From Oscillospiraceae bacterium (GTDB lineage: Bacteria > Bacillota > Clostridia > Oscillospirales > Ruminococcaceae): a stretch of DNA of 64,000 bases. The stretch's first letter is position 1. Each line of letters begins with the position of its first letter. Below the pieces are notes generated by a model. It was not told the origin of the DNA. It searched no databases and saw nothing but the letters and a program-made list of their open reading frames with translations. Made by a program: the position numbers and the translations under genes. The stretch is from NCBI GenBank assembly GCA_022800935.1, contig JAAWRH010000002.1, positions 1-64,000 on the forward strand, read 5' to 3'. Below are positions 1 through 8,014 of the stretch, in pieces.

Positions 1-18
1 GCAACTAAATTTAGTTGC
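1..18. promoter_or_regulatory. 18-bp perfect palindrome at window edge
   Basis: GCAACTAAATTTAGTTGC reads the same on both strands with no loop. That fits a dimeric-repressor operator (MarR-like sites are of this type) better than a terminator. It lies just beyond the stop codon of the methyltransferase, so it probably controls a gene outside the window to the left. Confidence 0.4.
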
Positions 19-55
19 ATATTCCGATAAAGTCGTTTATCTGGAAAACGCTTCT

Positions 56-904
56 TCACTTTCTCGAAACCGCAAGCAAATGCCCCGACAGCCCGACAAT
101 TTCTTCATGGGTATCCAACATACGCACTGTTTTCATAAGGACATTTCTCGTTTCTTCCCTTTCCAGCAGTTCATTCAGATTGGGTGCGAGCCATGCGCCG
201 CCCATCACCCCGTGTACCGTTGATTCCCTAAAGCCTCCGCAATGTAATTCGTCCCGCAAGGCTTTAGCGGTATGAAGGTGTGAACTGCCTATCCCCTTTG
301 CAATCTTTCGTTCCGGGTTGATATAGCATCCATCCTCCAAGGCGCGTTCGATGATTGCTATGACGGCGGGATCGTCCAATTCGTCTTTCTTTTTGCTTAC
401 ATCCTTGTGGTACGCCGCAATGCGGGGAATCAGCACGCTGTACGGCGTCAGCGCCGCGGAAAACAGCACGCCGCTGTCCTTCAGCAGGCGGCAACTTTCT
501 TTGATTGCCAGAATCCGTTCCTCATATTCGGTGATGGAGTACAGGGGCCCCATAAACAAAATGGCGTCTGCGCTTTTGTCGGGACGAGGCACCGAACGGG
601 CGTCGCACACCATTGCAGATTTCAAATGAACATTGGGGTATTCCTCAGCCAGCTCCCCGCTCATTTTGATGTTTGTTACGGACAGATCAAACAAGTGGAC
701 TTCATATCCAAGGGATGAAAGCCACCATGAATATTCGCCATACCCTCCGCCAATATCATAAATGACAGAGGGCGGCTTGGGAAGCTCGTCAAGTAAAATT
801 TCCTTTGTCCTCTCAAACTCAATGAGCCCGATTCCGGCCCTTAAACGGTTCTTCTCAATCCCGGCATTGTATCCTGCCAGAACGGTTGTATCGATTGTTT
901 TCAT
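56..904 (-). CDS. class I SAM-dependent methyltransferase
   Basis: A 282-residue protein with the class I methyltransferase fold signature: motif I is DIGGGYGEY at residues 50-58, followed by an acidic residue at the end of strand 2 (LFD, about 73) that would bind the SAM ribose. A post-motif stretch around ILFMGPLYSI fits strand 4. The substrate is not identifiable. The ATG at 904 has a good AAGGAG site 6-7 bases upstream. On the same strand upstream lie a strong promoter (1219-1247), a 34-codon ORF with its own ribosome site (1080-1184) and a terminator (1004-1047). The gene is therefore probably expressed by read-through of that terminator, a layout seen in antibiotic-inducible resistance genes. 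A drug-modifying or ribosome-related role is inference only. Confidence 0.85.
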   Translation of the reverse strand: MKTIDTTVLAGYNAGIEKNRLRAGIGLIEFERTKEILLDELPKPPSVIYDIGGGYGEYSWWLSSLGYEVHLFDLSVTNIKMSGELAEEYPNVHLKSAMVCDARSVPRPDKSADAILFMGPLYSITEYEERILAIKESCRLLKDSGVLFSAALTPYSVLIPRIAAYHKDVSKKKDELDDPAVIAIIERALEDGCYINPERKIAKGIGSSHLHTAKALRDELHCGGFRESTVHGVMGGAWLAPNLNELLEREETRNVLMKTVRMLDTHEEIVGLSGHLLAVSRK

Positions 905-1003
905 ATGCTTCTCCTTTTCTGTGATAAGTTTGTTGGTCCGGGACAGAATTTTCCTGGCGGTGAACGGACTGTTCCGGCATAATACCTGCCTCCCCTCTCA
1001 AAG

Positions 1004-1047
1004 TATAAAAAACGGTGCAGATCGAAATTATATCCGACCTGCACCGT
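1004..1047 (-). terminator. intrinsic terminator between leader ORF and methyltransferase
   Basis: On the minus strand, ACGGTGCAG pairs with CTGCACCGT, extended by TCG/CGA after one mismatch. The stem is followed directly by six T residues. It sits after the small ORF and before the methyltransferase ribosome site, so it can act as an attenuator. Confidence 0.75.
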
Positions 1048-1079
1048 CATTTTCCTAATATCTTATAATCCTGTGAGGA

Positions 1080-1184
1080 CTATACCGAAATTGGAGCGCG
1101 GCAATACAAGCCAGGCGAAGTCTGCACAAATCCGCCTTGCTGTTGAACAATAGCCATGTTCAGTCCAAACATAGATACTGTCAT
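1080..1184 (-). CDS. 34-residue leader-peptide-like small ORF
   Basis: ATG at 1184 follows AAAGGAG with a 7-base gap; the stop is TAG at 1080. The peptide begins MTVSMFGLNMAIVQQQGG and ends LYCRAPISV, 34 residues, with a QQQGG stretch and one Cys. It is the first ORF after the strong promoter at 1219-1247 and is followed by an intrinsic terminator before the methyltransferase. The layout suggests a leader peptide whose translation senses ribosome stalling. A secreted or modified peptide is the alternative, but no processing genes lie nearby. I do not recognise the peptide. Confidence 0.5.
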   Translation of the reverse strand: MTVSMFGLNMAIVQQQGGFVQTSPGLYCRAPISV

Positions 1185-1218
1185 TGCCGTACTCCTTTCA
1201 GAAAGATTTATGTTTCCT

Positions 1219-1247
1219 ACTATACTATTCTTTTCTGTATTTGTCAA
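1219..1247 (-). promoter_or_regulatory. strong sigma-A promoter for leader ORF and methyltransferase
   Basis: On the minus strand TTGACA (1242-1247) and TATAGT (1219-1224) are separated by exactly 17 bases. Transcription would start near 1212, giving a 5' region of about 300 bases before the methyltransferase. Confidence 0.75.
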
Positions 1248-1303
1248 TCGGCTTTTGAAATAAATTCAGGGCAAGCGCATGAAGTTGCGGGGCATTGATG
1301 TGG

Positions 1304-1338
1304 TTGACAAAGTGAACGAAATATAGTACAATGTACTA
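1304..1338 (+). promoter_or_regulatory. promoter with palindromic operator for toxin-antitoxin pair
   Basis: TTGACA (1304-1309), 17 bases, TACAAT (1327-1332). The -10 box lies inside the palindrome AGTAC-AAT-GTACT (1326-1338), a natural site for autorepression by the antitoxin encoded immediately downstream. Confidence 0.7.
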
Positions 1339-1356
1339 CAAAGGAGGTTGATACCT

Positions 1357-1575
1357 ATGGCGTTTTCCATTCGGCTTACTGAGGAAGAAAGATTGCTTGC
1401 AGAGAGTTATGCAAAACTTCATTCTATGTCCCTGGCTGAGGCATTCAAACGAGCTTTGTTTGAACGGATAGAAGACGAATACGATATTGCCGTTGCTGGT
1501 GAGGCATATCAGGAGTATCTTGCAAATCCCAAGACCTATACACATGAGGAAGTGAAGGGACTTTTGGGATTATGA
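1357..1575 (+). CDS. RelB/DinJ-type antitoxin (ribbon-helix-helix)
   Basis: A 72-residue protein beginning MAFSIRLTEEERLLAESYA, the usual start of ribbon-helix-helix antitoxins (DUF6290-like): a short beta strand for DNA contact, then two helices. The acidic C-terminal half would wrap the toxin. The ATG at 1357 is 10 bases after AAGGAGG; a TTG nine bases earlier is too close to that site. The stop overlaps the toxin start by four bases (ATGA), giving translational coupling. A palindromic operator overlaps the promoter. Family assignment is from sequence pattern. Confidence 0.85.
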   Translation: MAFSIRLTEEERLLAESYAKLHSMSLAEAFKRALFERIEDEYDIAVAGEAYQEYLANPKTYTHEEVKGLLGL

Positions 1576-1844
1576 CAAGGTACGAAGTTGTCTATTCAGA
1601 GCGGGCGATCAAAGAGCTGAAGAAATTGGATAAATACACCAGGCAGATGATTTATGCTTGGATTGGGAAAAATCTTGTTGGGTGCGAAAACCCTCGTCAA
1701 CATGGGAGGAGTTTAACAGCGAATAGGAGCGGCCAGTGGAGGTACAGAATCGGTGATTATCGCCTTATCTGTCAAATCAATGATAATGAACTGGTAATAC
1801 TTGCGCTCTCTGTAGGACATCGGCGTTCTGTTTACAATTTTTGA
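1572..1844 (+). CDS. RelE/ParE-family toxin
   Basis: A 90-residue basic protein of the RelE superfamily. It has the N-terminal VVYSERAIKELKKLD helix pair and the C-terminal strand pattern RSGQWRYRIGDYRLICQI followed by VLALSVGHRRSVY. The conserved basic and aromatic residues (R in YRIGDYR, the HRRSVY end) are those used by RelE-type mRNA interferases at the ribosomal A site. It overlaps its antitoxin by four bases and is followed by a strong terminator, so the pair is a self-contained bicistronic unit. Confidence 0.88.
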   Translation: MTRYEVVYSERAIKELKKLDKYTRQMIYAWIGKNLVGCENPRQHGRSLTANRSGQWRYRIGDYRLICQINDNELVILALSVGHRRSVYNF

Positions 1845-1865
1845 CCTAATGATTCCAGCCGCACA

Positions 1866-1898
1866 AGCCCCCGACAGACGGTCGGGGGCTCTGTTTGT
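1866..1898 (+). terminator. terminator of RelBE-type operon
   Basis: AGCCCCCGAC (1866-1875) pairs perfectly with GTCGGGGGCT (1881-1890) around a 5-base loop, followed by CTGTTTGTT. It lies 22 bases after the toxin stop. Confidence 0.8.
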
Positions 1899-1961
1899 TG
1901 ATGCGTTTCTATGCTTTTTAAGGGTTCTCCCGCGACTTTATTTTATCGAACTCACGTTATA

Positions 1962-3716
1962 TTATGATAAAGCCGCCGTCCCCACCGCATCGGTCAGGTT
2001 CTTAAACTGTGCCTGATACAATCCAAAGTAGATGCCTTTTTTCTCCATCAGTTCCTCGTGGGTGCCCCGTTCCTGCACCCCTTCCCTGGTCAGGACGATG
2101 ATCTCGTCCGCATTTTTGATAGTGGAAAGCCGGTGTGCTACAATCATAGAGGTACGCCCGTGGGCAAGTTCCTCCAAGGCGTTTTGGATCATTACCTCGG
2201 TGGCGTTGTCTAGGGCAGAGGTCGCCTCGTCGAGAATCAGGATTTGGGGGTTCTTCAAAAACACCCTTGCAATGGAAATCCTCTGTTTCTGCCCGCCGGA
2301 CAGCTTTACACCCCGTTCCCCTATATAGGTGTCGTAGCCTTCCGGGAGGGTCATTACATAGTCATGGATGTTGGCCCGCTTTGCCGCTTCAATGATTTCC
2401 TCGTCGGTGGCGTCCAGGCGGCCATAGGCGATGTTTTCCTTGATGGTTCCGGTAAACAGAAACACATCCTGCTGGACAATGCCGATGTTCCGCCGCAGGC
2501 TGGAGAAGGAGATGTCCTTTACGTCAACGCCATCCAGGAGAATCCGCCCGCCGGTCAGCTCATAAAAACGGGGAACCAGGTGGCATAGGGTAGTTTTCCC
2601 TCCCCCGGAGGGCCCTACCAGGGCAACAGTTTTTCCCGGTTCAATGGTAATGTTGATATCTTTCAGGATTGCGCCGTCTTCGCTGTGCTGGTCGTAGGCA
2701 AAACCAACATTTTCAAACTGGATTTTCCCTTTGATGTTTTCCAGTTCAATTCCCTTTTCCGAATCATGCTCAGGTTCCGCATGGATCAGCTCGTGGAACC
2801 GCTTGAAGCCGGTCATCCCCTGCTGGAGCTGCTCCACAAAGGAGATAAGCTTGCGGATGGGGTTGAGGAACATGCTGATAAACAGCATATAGGCCACAAA
2901 GTCCCCCAGGGAGATGATGCTTCGGAAGGTGAACAGCCCGCCCAGCACCAGGACCACCACGTTCAGCAGGTCGATGATAAAGGTGGTGCCGGATGAAAAC
3001 TCCGCCATGGCCTTGTAGGCATGGCTGCGGGCTTTGACAAATTTCCGGTTGCTGTCCTGGAATTTTTCCACCTCGTGGACGCTGTTGTCAAAGGCCTTGG
3101 AGACGCGGACACCGGAGATGCTGTTCTCCAACGTGGCGTTGACCTCCGCCACCTGGACGCGGGTTTCGGTAAAGGCTTTGGACATCTTGATACGCTTTTT
3201 CATGGCAAACCAAATCAGAAAGGGCAGGAACGCGAACACCAGCACCGTCAGCAGCACATTGATGGTACACAGGTAGGCAAAGGAGCCCACTAACATGATA
3301 ACCGAGATGAACAAATCCTCCGGCCCGTGGTGGGCCAGCTCGGAAACGTCCATTAGGTCGTTGATGATGCGGGACATGATGCTGCCGGTTTTGTGCTCGT
3401 CAAAAAAGGAGTAGGGCAGCTTTTGCAGGTGCCGGAACACATCCCGGCGCATATCGGCCTGCATTCCCACGCCCACCAGGTGGCCGTAATACTGCATAAA
3501 GTAGTTCATCCCCATCTTTACCAGGTACAGAATCAGCAGAACTGCCGTACTGGTCAGCAGAGAGCTGAGCATCTGATTGGGGATGTACACGTTGAGCATA
3601 TTTCGGGTGACAACCGGGTAAACAAGGTCGATCACCGCCACCAGAAAGGCAGCCATCAGGTCCTGGATAAACACCTTTTTATGGGGCTTGTAGTATTGGA
3701 TAAACTCTCGGAACAT
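1962..3716 (-). CDS. ABC exporter, fused membrane and ATPase domains
   Basis: A 584-residue half-transporter of the MsbA/LmrA type. The N-terminal ~320 residues carry six hydrophobic segments. The C-terminal ATPase has Walker A GPSGGGKTT near residue 367, signature LSGGQKQR near 472, Walker B ILILDEATSALD near 490 and the switch His in IVAHRLST. It would work as a homodimer in the membrane, exporting a lipid, drug or peptide; the substrate cannot be read from sequence. No C39 peptidase domain is present. It stands alone, with its promoter presumably in the AT-rich 3720-3900 stretch. Confidence 0.9.
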   Translation of the reverse strand: MFREFIQYYKPHKKVFIQDLMAAFLVAVIDLVYPVVTRNMLNVYIPNQMLSSLLTSTAVLLILYLVKMGMNYFMQYYGHLVGVGMQADMRRDVFRHLQKLPYSFFDEHKTGSIMSRIINDLMDVSELAHHGPEDLFISVIMLVGSFAYLCTINVLLTVLVFAFLPFLIWFAMKKRIKMSKAFTETRVQVAEVNATLENSISGVRVSKAFDNSVHEVEKFQDSNRKFVKARSHAYKAMAEFSSGTTFIIDLLNVVVLVLGGLFTFRSIISLGDFVAYMLFISMFLNPIRKLISFVEQLQQGMTGFKRFHELIHAEPEHDSEKGIELENIKGKIQFENVGFAYDQHSEDGAILKDINITIEPGKTVALVGPSGGGKTTLCHLVPRFYELTGGRILLDGVDVKDISFSSLRRNIGIVQQDVFLFTGTIKENIAYGRLDATDEEIIEAAKRANIHDYVMTLPEGYDTYIGERGVKLSGGQKQRISIARVFLKNPQILILDEATSALDNATEVMIQNALEELAHGRTSMIVAHRLSTIKNADEIIVLTREGVQERGTHEELMEKKGIYFGLYQAQFKNLTDAVGTAALS

Positions 3717-3920
3717 GTTATGCTTCCTCCTTTTTACACACAGCGAAAAGCGAATACCTGTCCATTATATCCGCTTCCCCAGCAAAAGACAATCCTATTT
3801 AACATTTTTATAAGAAATTCTAAACCTTTTATCAATCAGGGAGCCGCCGGACGGGGTGTTCCACCCTGTTCACACAAAAATTTTTTTGATACCCCTGTGT
3901 TTTTACAACTTCGTAACATC

Positions 3921-3955
3921 TTCATGATAGTTTAATGATACCGGCACCGTATCAT
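3921..3955 (+). promoter_or_regulatory. repeat-rich control region upstream of membrane protein gene
   Basis: Two tandem half-sites, TTCATGATAG and TTTAATGATA (3921-3940), are followed by an inverted repeat ATGATAC-7 bases-GTATCAT (3935-3955). Tandem 10-base repeats of this kind suit an OmpR-type response regulator, and one is encoded just downstream at 5094. No convincing -35 box was found. The rest of 3717-3999 shows no gene. Confidence 0.35.
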
Positions 3956-3999
3956 CTGGGTGTGATCACAAATAAACCATCCGAAAGGAGCAAAAACCA

Positions 4000-4965
4000 A
4001 TGAAAAGAAAAAAACAAGGTCTCGGCAGCGGCACGAAAATTGTCCTGGCGGCAGCCGGTATGATTGCATCCGGGGCGTTCCTCTTTGGGGGGCTCAGTGA
4101 AGTTGTGCTGGCGGTGGAAAACCAGAAGGTGGAGCAGGTCCCCACCAGCTATACCCTGACCGTCCTGCCTGAAGCGGTCCTCCCCTTGGCCACGAGCTCT
4201 ATCCCTGAAACCGCCTCTGACGGGTACAAGAAGCCCAGCTACACCGTCGAAAAGGGTGAGTACGACGCCGCCTCCGCCGCAAAGGATATCTCTATAGAGC
4301 AAGCTGCCGACATCGGCGCAAAGGAAATATGGAGGGTTTACGGCGCCAACCTGGAGGGCGCGGTCATCACTATGAAGTACTTTGCTTCGAATAAGTATTT
4401 CCCCCGCTCCTACTGGTACGGCGCGGTCCGCCCTGCTGGTGAGAAAGCCTCCCTGCAAAACCCCGGTATCTCCCATTACGATTTTATGGTGGATGCAGTG
4501 ACGGGGAACACCCTCAGTAGCCAAGTGATACGGTTTGTTGACGGTCCGGAGATTGATGGCTTTTCCGGATTGGACAAGGAACTTTTCAAGGACGCCCACC
4601 TTTACACGGAAAAGGCAAAGGAACTGGCGGAGCAGCTGGGACTCTTTAACGGCAAGGTAAAAACCGTGGAACATGTCTCCCAAGGGTACACAAACAACGA
4701 CCCCAACATCACCGTTTCTTTGACCGGGGAGGACGGCAGGAGGGCCAAACTGGAGATTTCTCGTTACGACCAAACCCTGATCGGCATCTCATACGAGGAG
4801 TTCATTGTTTTCGCCGAAATGGGAAACGAGGCTGCGAGAGAGGATATCAGGAAGGAAGAACAGCGGCTCATGGACCTGATCGATTCCGGCGAAGTAGAAG
4901 CCAACGAGGACGGGTCAGTAGTTGAGATATTCAAATCCGATGCTTCTCCCCTGATGCAACCATAA
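4000..4965 (+). CDS. membrane-anchored extracytoplasmic protein of unknown function
   Basis: 321 residues. A basic start (MKRKKQG) is followed by one hydrophobic segment at about residues 13-38 that serves as uncleaved anchor or signal peptide. The rest is soluble and mostly acidic. The central part (YDFMVDAVTGNTLSS) resembles the VDA-TG turn typical of PepSY-like domains, but this match is weak. The gene precedes a two-component system on the same strand and its control region carries response-regulator-like repeats, so it may be that system's target or sensor accessory. ATG 4000 follows GAAAGGAG. Confidence 0.7.
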   Translation: MKRKKQGLGSGTKIVLAAAGMIASGAFLFGGLSEVVLAVENQKVEQVPTSYTLTVLPEAVLPLATSSIPETASDGYKKPSYTVEKGEYDAASAAKDISIEQAADIGAKEIWRVYGANLEGAVITMKYFASNKYFPRSYWYGAVRPAGEKASLQNPGISHYDFMVDAVTGNTLSSQVIRFVDGPEIDGFSGLDKELFKDAHLYTEKAKELAEQLGLFNGKVKTVEHVSQGYTNNDPNITVSLTGEDGRRAKLEISRYDQTLIGISYEEFIVFAEMGNEAAREDIRKEEQRLMDLIDSGEVEANEDGSVVEIFKSDASPLMQP

Positions 4966-5017
4966 TTATCCTATCAAAATTCCACGGCAAATGATACCTT
5001 TTCTTTGCATTTTGTGA

Positions 5018-5062
5018 TATAATCGGACTGCTTCCATTCTCCCGCAGGGGTGTGGAAGCAGT
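5018..5062 (+). promoter_or_regulatory. TATAAT box and leader hairpin before two-component operon
   Basis: TATAAT at 5018-5023 is followed by a hairpin, ACTGCTTCCA (5027-5036) with TGGAAGCAGT (5053-5062). The stem is perfect over 10 bp and lies 30 bases before the response-regulator start. There is no run of T after the stem, so termination is doubtful; it may be a 5' mRNA hairpin. Confidence 0.4.
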
Positions 5063-5093
5063 TCCCCTTATCCTTTCATAGGAGGAAACCAAA

Positions 5094-5747
5094 TTGGCCA
5101 AAATTTTGATCGTAGAGGACGAGGAGCCCGTCAACGAACTGATCCGCCGGAATCTGGAGCTAGTGGGGCATCAGTGCCGTTCAGTTTATGATGGAAAAGC
5201 CGCCCTGGACGCCCTGGCGGAGGGTTCCTATGACCTGATGCTGCTGGACGTCATGCTGCCCGAACTGGATGGCTTTGATGTCTTTGAGCAAAACAGAGAA
5301 CAGCCCACCATCTTCCTGACCGCCCGAAACGGTCTTTCCGACCGTCTCCGTGGCCTGACCATGGGGGCGGACGATTACATGGTCAAGCCCTTTGAAATGC
5401 TGGAGATGCTGGCCCGCGTGGAGGCGGTCCTCCGCCGCACCCAGACCCAACGGAAGGATTTTGAGATTGCCGGGGTGCGGGTTGACTTTGAGAGCCGCCG
5501 AGTCTGGCGGAACGGCGTCGAAATTGATTGCAGTCCAAAGGAGTACGAGCTCCTTGAAACCCTTGCCGTCAACCGAAATATCGCCCTCTCCCGTGAACGG
5601 CTTCTGGAACTGGTGTGGGGCTACGACTTTGAGGGCGATACCCGCACCGTGGATGTACACATCCAGCGGCTGCGGAAAAAGTTGGGCTTGGAAAAACAGA
5701 TACGCACTGTCTATAAACTTGGATACAGATTGGAAACGGACAGATGA
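5094..5747 (+). CDS. OmpR/PhoB-family response regulator
   Basis: 217 residues: receiver domain (acidic pocket E8-D9-E10, phospho-acceptor D52 in LLDVMLP, T in FLTAR, K98 in MVKPFE) and a winged-helix DNA-binding domain ending YKLGYRL. The start is TTG at 5094, nine bases after AGGAGG; it is the only start that gives a normal N-terminus (MAKILIVEDEEP). It overlaps the kinase gene by four bases. It would bind DNA on phosphorylation by that kinase. The target is unknown; the repeats upstream of 4000 are a candidate. Confidence 0.93.
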   Translation: MAKILIVEDEEPVNELIRRNLELVGHQCRSVYDGKAALDALAEGSYDLMLLDVMLPELDGFDVFEQNREQPTIFLTARNGLSDRLRGLTMGADDYMVKPFEMLEMLARVEAVLRRTQTQRKDFEIAGVRVDFESRRVWRNGVEIDCSPKEYELLETLAVNRNIALSRERLLELVWGYDFEGDTRTVDVHIQRLRKKLGLEKQIRTVYKLGYRLETDR

Positions 5748-7141
5748 AACAGAAAACAACTCTTATGACTTTGGGGCTGTTCCTGGTATTTTTCAGCGCC
5801 GCAGTCCTTTTGGCCTCTGTGACGATGCTCCGGGGCATTCTGCGCACCCAAAGGGAACGCTGCCTGGGGGAGCATTATCTAATCGCCTCCTCCCTTCTGC
5901 GGGACATTCGGGCGCTGAACGCCCGCGGGATAGAGATGTCCCCCTATATCGACGACTTGATGCTCCCCTACCTGTACTTTTCTCAGGACGGGCTCACCGA
6001 CCTGCTTTTTTATCAGGAGGGACAGCTCATTTATTCCAGCTCGGACAGGATGGCGGAAATCCCCTTTGACCTTTCCGCCCCGCCCCAGGGGGACAGGCTG
6101 ACAGCCGTCCGGGACAGCCGCTTTTTATGGGTAGCGGGCTGGCTGCCGGAGCCCTATCAGGACAGCGTCCTCGCCTACCGGTTTGACCTGCGGGACGAAC
6201 TGGCAGGCTGGAGGAGAACCAGGAATTTTCTCCTGGTAGCCAGCACCGTTTTTTCGGCGCTGTTTACCGGGTGCCTTTACCTGCTGATGAGCTGCCTATT
6301 CCGTCCGATGGAACGGGTGGCAGTCGCCGCGCAGAGCATCGCCGCCGGAAACTTTGGGGAAAGGCTCCCGGTTGCCGGACGGGACGAGCTGACTGAGCTC
6401 TCCCGCAGCTTTAACCAGATGGCGGAGGAGATTCAAAGGCAGATGGCCTCCCTCCAGGAGTCCGCCAGGCAGAAGCAGCAGCTGATTGACAATCTGTCCC
6501 ACGAGATGAGGACTCCCCTGACCACCATTTACGGCTATGCCGAATACCTCCAGAAGGCGGCGATTAGCCCGGAGGACCGTCAGTCCGCACTGGGGTATAT
6601 TCTTTCTGAATGCAGGCGGATGCAGAATATGGCAGGGCAGCTTTTGGAGCTGGCCTCCCTGCGCGGCGGGGACCTGGAACGGGAACCGGCGGACGCCGCC
6701 GCGCTGTTTGACGCGGTCAGCGGGTCCGCCCGATACAAGGCAATTGAAAAACAGGTATCGGTTGTCTTTCAAAGGGAGCTGGAAACCCTCACCGGCGATC
6801 TGGAGGTCCTGCGCTTGCTGCTGGACAACCTGATTGACAACGCCATAAAGGCCTGCGCGCCGGGAGAAGGAAGGGTGCTTGTCCGGGCCTTTCGGGACAA
6901 CGGGAAGGATGTGCTCCTGGTTCAGGACAACGGAAAGGGCATGACCGCTGAACAGCTTGCCCATATCCGAGAGCCCTTCTACCGGGCGGACAAGGCCCGA
7001 AGCCGCCGGGACGGCGGTGCGGGCCTTGGGCTTGCCCTCTGCGAACAGATTGTACAGGCATATCAGGCGGAGATGAGCTTTTCCTCCCAGCCGGGAGAAG
7101 GCACGACGGTCAGGGTGGCCTTTGAGCGGGACCCGGTGTAG
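5744..7141 (+). CDS. sensor histidine kinase
   Basis: 465 residues, membrane-bound: TM1 about 7-28, an extracellular sensor region of about 130 residues, TM2 about 165-187, then a HAMP linker (RPMERVAVAAQSIAAGNF). The DHp domain has H253 in NLSHEMRTPLTT. The ATPase core has the N box LLDNLIDNAIKA, G1 DNGKGM and G2 GGAGLGLAL. The gene is translationally coupled to the preceding regulator (ATGA overlap). No signal can be deduced from the sensor part. It is followed directly by sigK, though that gene probably has its own promoter. Confidence 0.93.
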   Translation: MKQKTTLMTLGLFLVFFSAAVLLASVTMLRGILRTQRERCLGEHYLIASSLLRDIRALNARGIEMSPYIDDLMLPYLYFSQDGLTDLLFYQEGQLIYSSSDRMAEIPFDLSAPPQGDRLTAVRDSRFLWVAGWLPEPYQDSVLAYRFDLRDELAGWRRTRNFLLVASTVFSALFTGCLYLLMSCLFRPMERVAVAAQSIAAGNFGERLPVAGRDELTELSRSFNQMAEEIQRQMASLQESARQKQQLIDNLSHEMRTPLTTIYGYAEYLQKAAISPEDRQSALGYILSECRRMQNMAGQLLELASLRGGDLEREPADAAALFDAVSGSARYKAIEKQVSVVFQRELETLTGDLEVLRLLLDNLIDNAIKACAPGEGRVLVRAFRDNGKDVLLVQDNGKGMTAEQLAHIREPFYRADKARSRRDGGAGLGLALCEQIVQAYQAEMSFSSQPGEGTTVRVAFERDPV

Positions 7142-7171
7142 ATTTTAAGCGGCTTTCAAGGAAAGAAAGGC

Positions 7172-7199
7172 ATAGGACAAATTTTCCAGGACATATGTT
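7172..7199 (+). promoter_or_regulatory. possible sigma-E-type promoter before sigK
   Basis: ATA (7172-7174), 17 bases, CATATGTT (7192-7199) partly matches the mother-cell sigma-E pattern (ATA then CATACAnT) at a plausible spacing. The match is partial and based on consensus recall, so this is tentative. Confidence 0.3.
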
Positions 7200-7229
7200 T
7201 AACTATCTTGATAATGAGGTGATTAAACT

Positions 7230-7922
7230 ATGCTGACCTTGCCCCTCCTTCTGGAAGTTATCGGGAATCTGTTCTTTGTCGCGCTGCACGTTTCTTCCGG
7301 CAGCCGCTTTCCAAAACCGCTCTCCCAAAAGGAGGAACAACAGTGTTTCCAGCGGATGGAAGCGGGAGACCCCACCGCCAGGGCGGAGCTTATCGAGCGC
7401 AACCTGCGGCTGGTGGCCCATGTCATAAAGAAATACTACACCACCGCCGACGACCCGGAGGATTTGATTTCCATCGGTTCCATCGGGCTTATCAAGGCGG
7501 TTTCCACCTTTGATTACAAGAAGGGGGCGAAATTCGCCACCTATGCTTCCCGCTGCATCGACAATGAAATCCTGATGCATTTCCGCAGCCGCAAAAAGAG
7601 CGCCCAGGAGGTCTTTATCGACGATCCCATCGACACCGACAAGGACGGGAACGTCCTGACCCTGATGGACATTGTGGCCGACGAGGGAGATTTTGTGGAG
7701 GACCTGGAGCAGGAAGCCAGGGCCAAGGAGGTGCGGGAGGCCCTGGAGCGGCTGGAGGAGCGGGAAAAGGAGATACTGATTCTGCGCTACGGCATTTATG
7801 GCGGCAAGCCCCTGACCCAGCGGGAGATTGCGGCAAAGCTGAACATCTCCCGGTCCTATGTCAGCCGGATTGAAAAGAAGGCGGTGGAAAAGCTGAAGGA
7901 AGAGTTTGACGCCCATTATTGA
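7230..7922 (+). CDS. sigK: RNA polymerase sigma-K-type sporulation sigma factor
   Basis: 230 residues with the sigma-K hallmarks: a short hydrophobic pro-sequence (residues 1-22), FPKPLS at about 27, region 2 NLRLVAHVIKK and DLISIGSIGLIKAVSTF, and region 4 REIAAKLNISRSYVSRIEKKA. Sigma-K directs late mother-cell transcription in endospore formers after removal of the pro-sequence. The gene is continuous, with no skin-type element interrupting it. GAGGTGAT lies 7 bases before the ATG. Sigma-E is the main alternative, but the VAHVIKK and SRSYVSRIEK motifs favour sigma-K. Confidence 0.85.
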   Translation: MLTLPLLLEVIGNLFFVALHVSSGSRFPKPLSQKEEQQCFQRMEAGDPTARAELIERNLRLVAHVIKKYYTTADDPEDLISIGSIGLIKAVSTFDYKKGAKFATYASRCIDNEILMHFRSRKKSAQEVFIDDPIDTDKDGNVLTLMDIVADEGDFVEDLEQEARAKEVREALERLEEREKEILILRYGIYGGKPLTQREIAAKLNISRSYVSRIEKKAVEKLKEEFDAHY

Positions 7923-7933
7923 AACGAAATGAC

Positions 7934-7962
7934 TTGAAATACTCCCGTTTAAAGTGTATACT
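7934..7962 (+). promoter_or_regulatory. sigma-A promoter for Rpn-type gene
   Basis: TTGAAA (7934-7939), 17 bases, TATACT (7957-7962), placed 50 bases before the start codon of the next gene. Confidence 0.65.
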
Positions 7963-8014
7963 AAAGATAGGAACAGCAAGCTGGAAGACGCTTTGCTGCG
8001 AGAGGATGAAGAAA

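Noticed and set aside
3393-3935. 180-codon plus-strand ORF opposite the ABC exporter
   Set aside because: It is antisense to a clear ABC transporter, has no ribosome site and shows no protein-like composition.
7230-7922. Skin-type prophage interruption or recombinase with sigK
   Set aside because: The sigma factor frame is continuous and no recombinase gene lies nearby.
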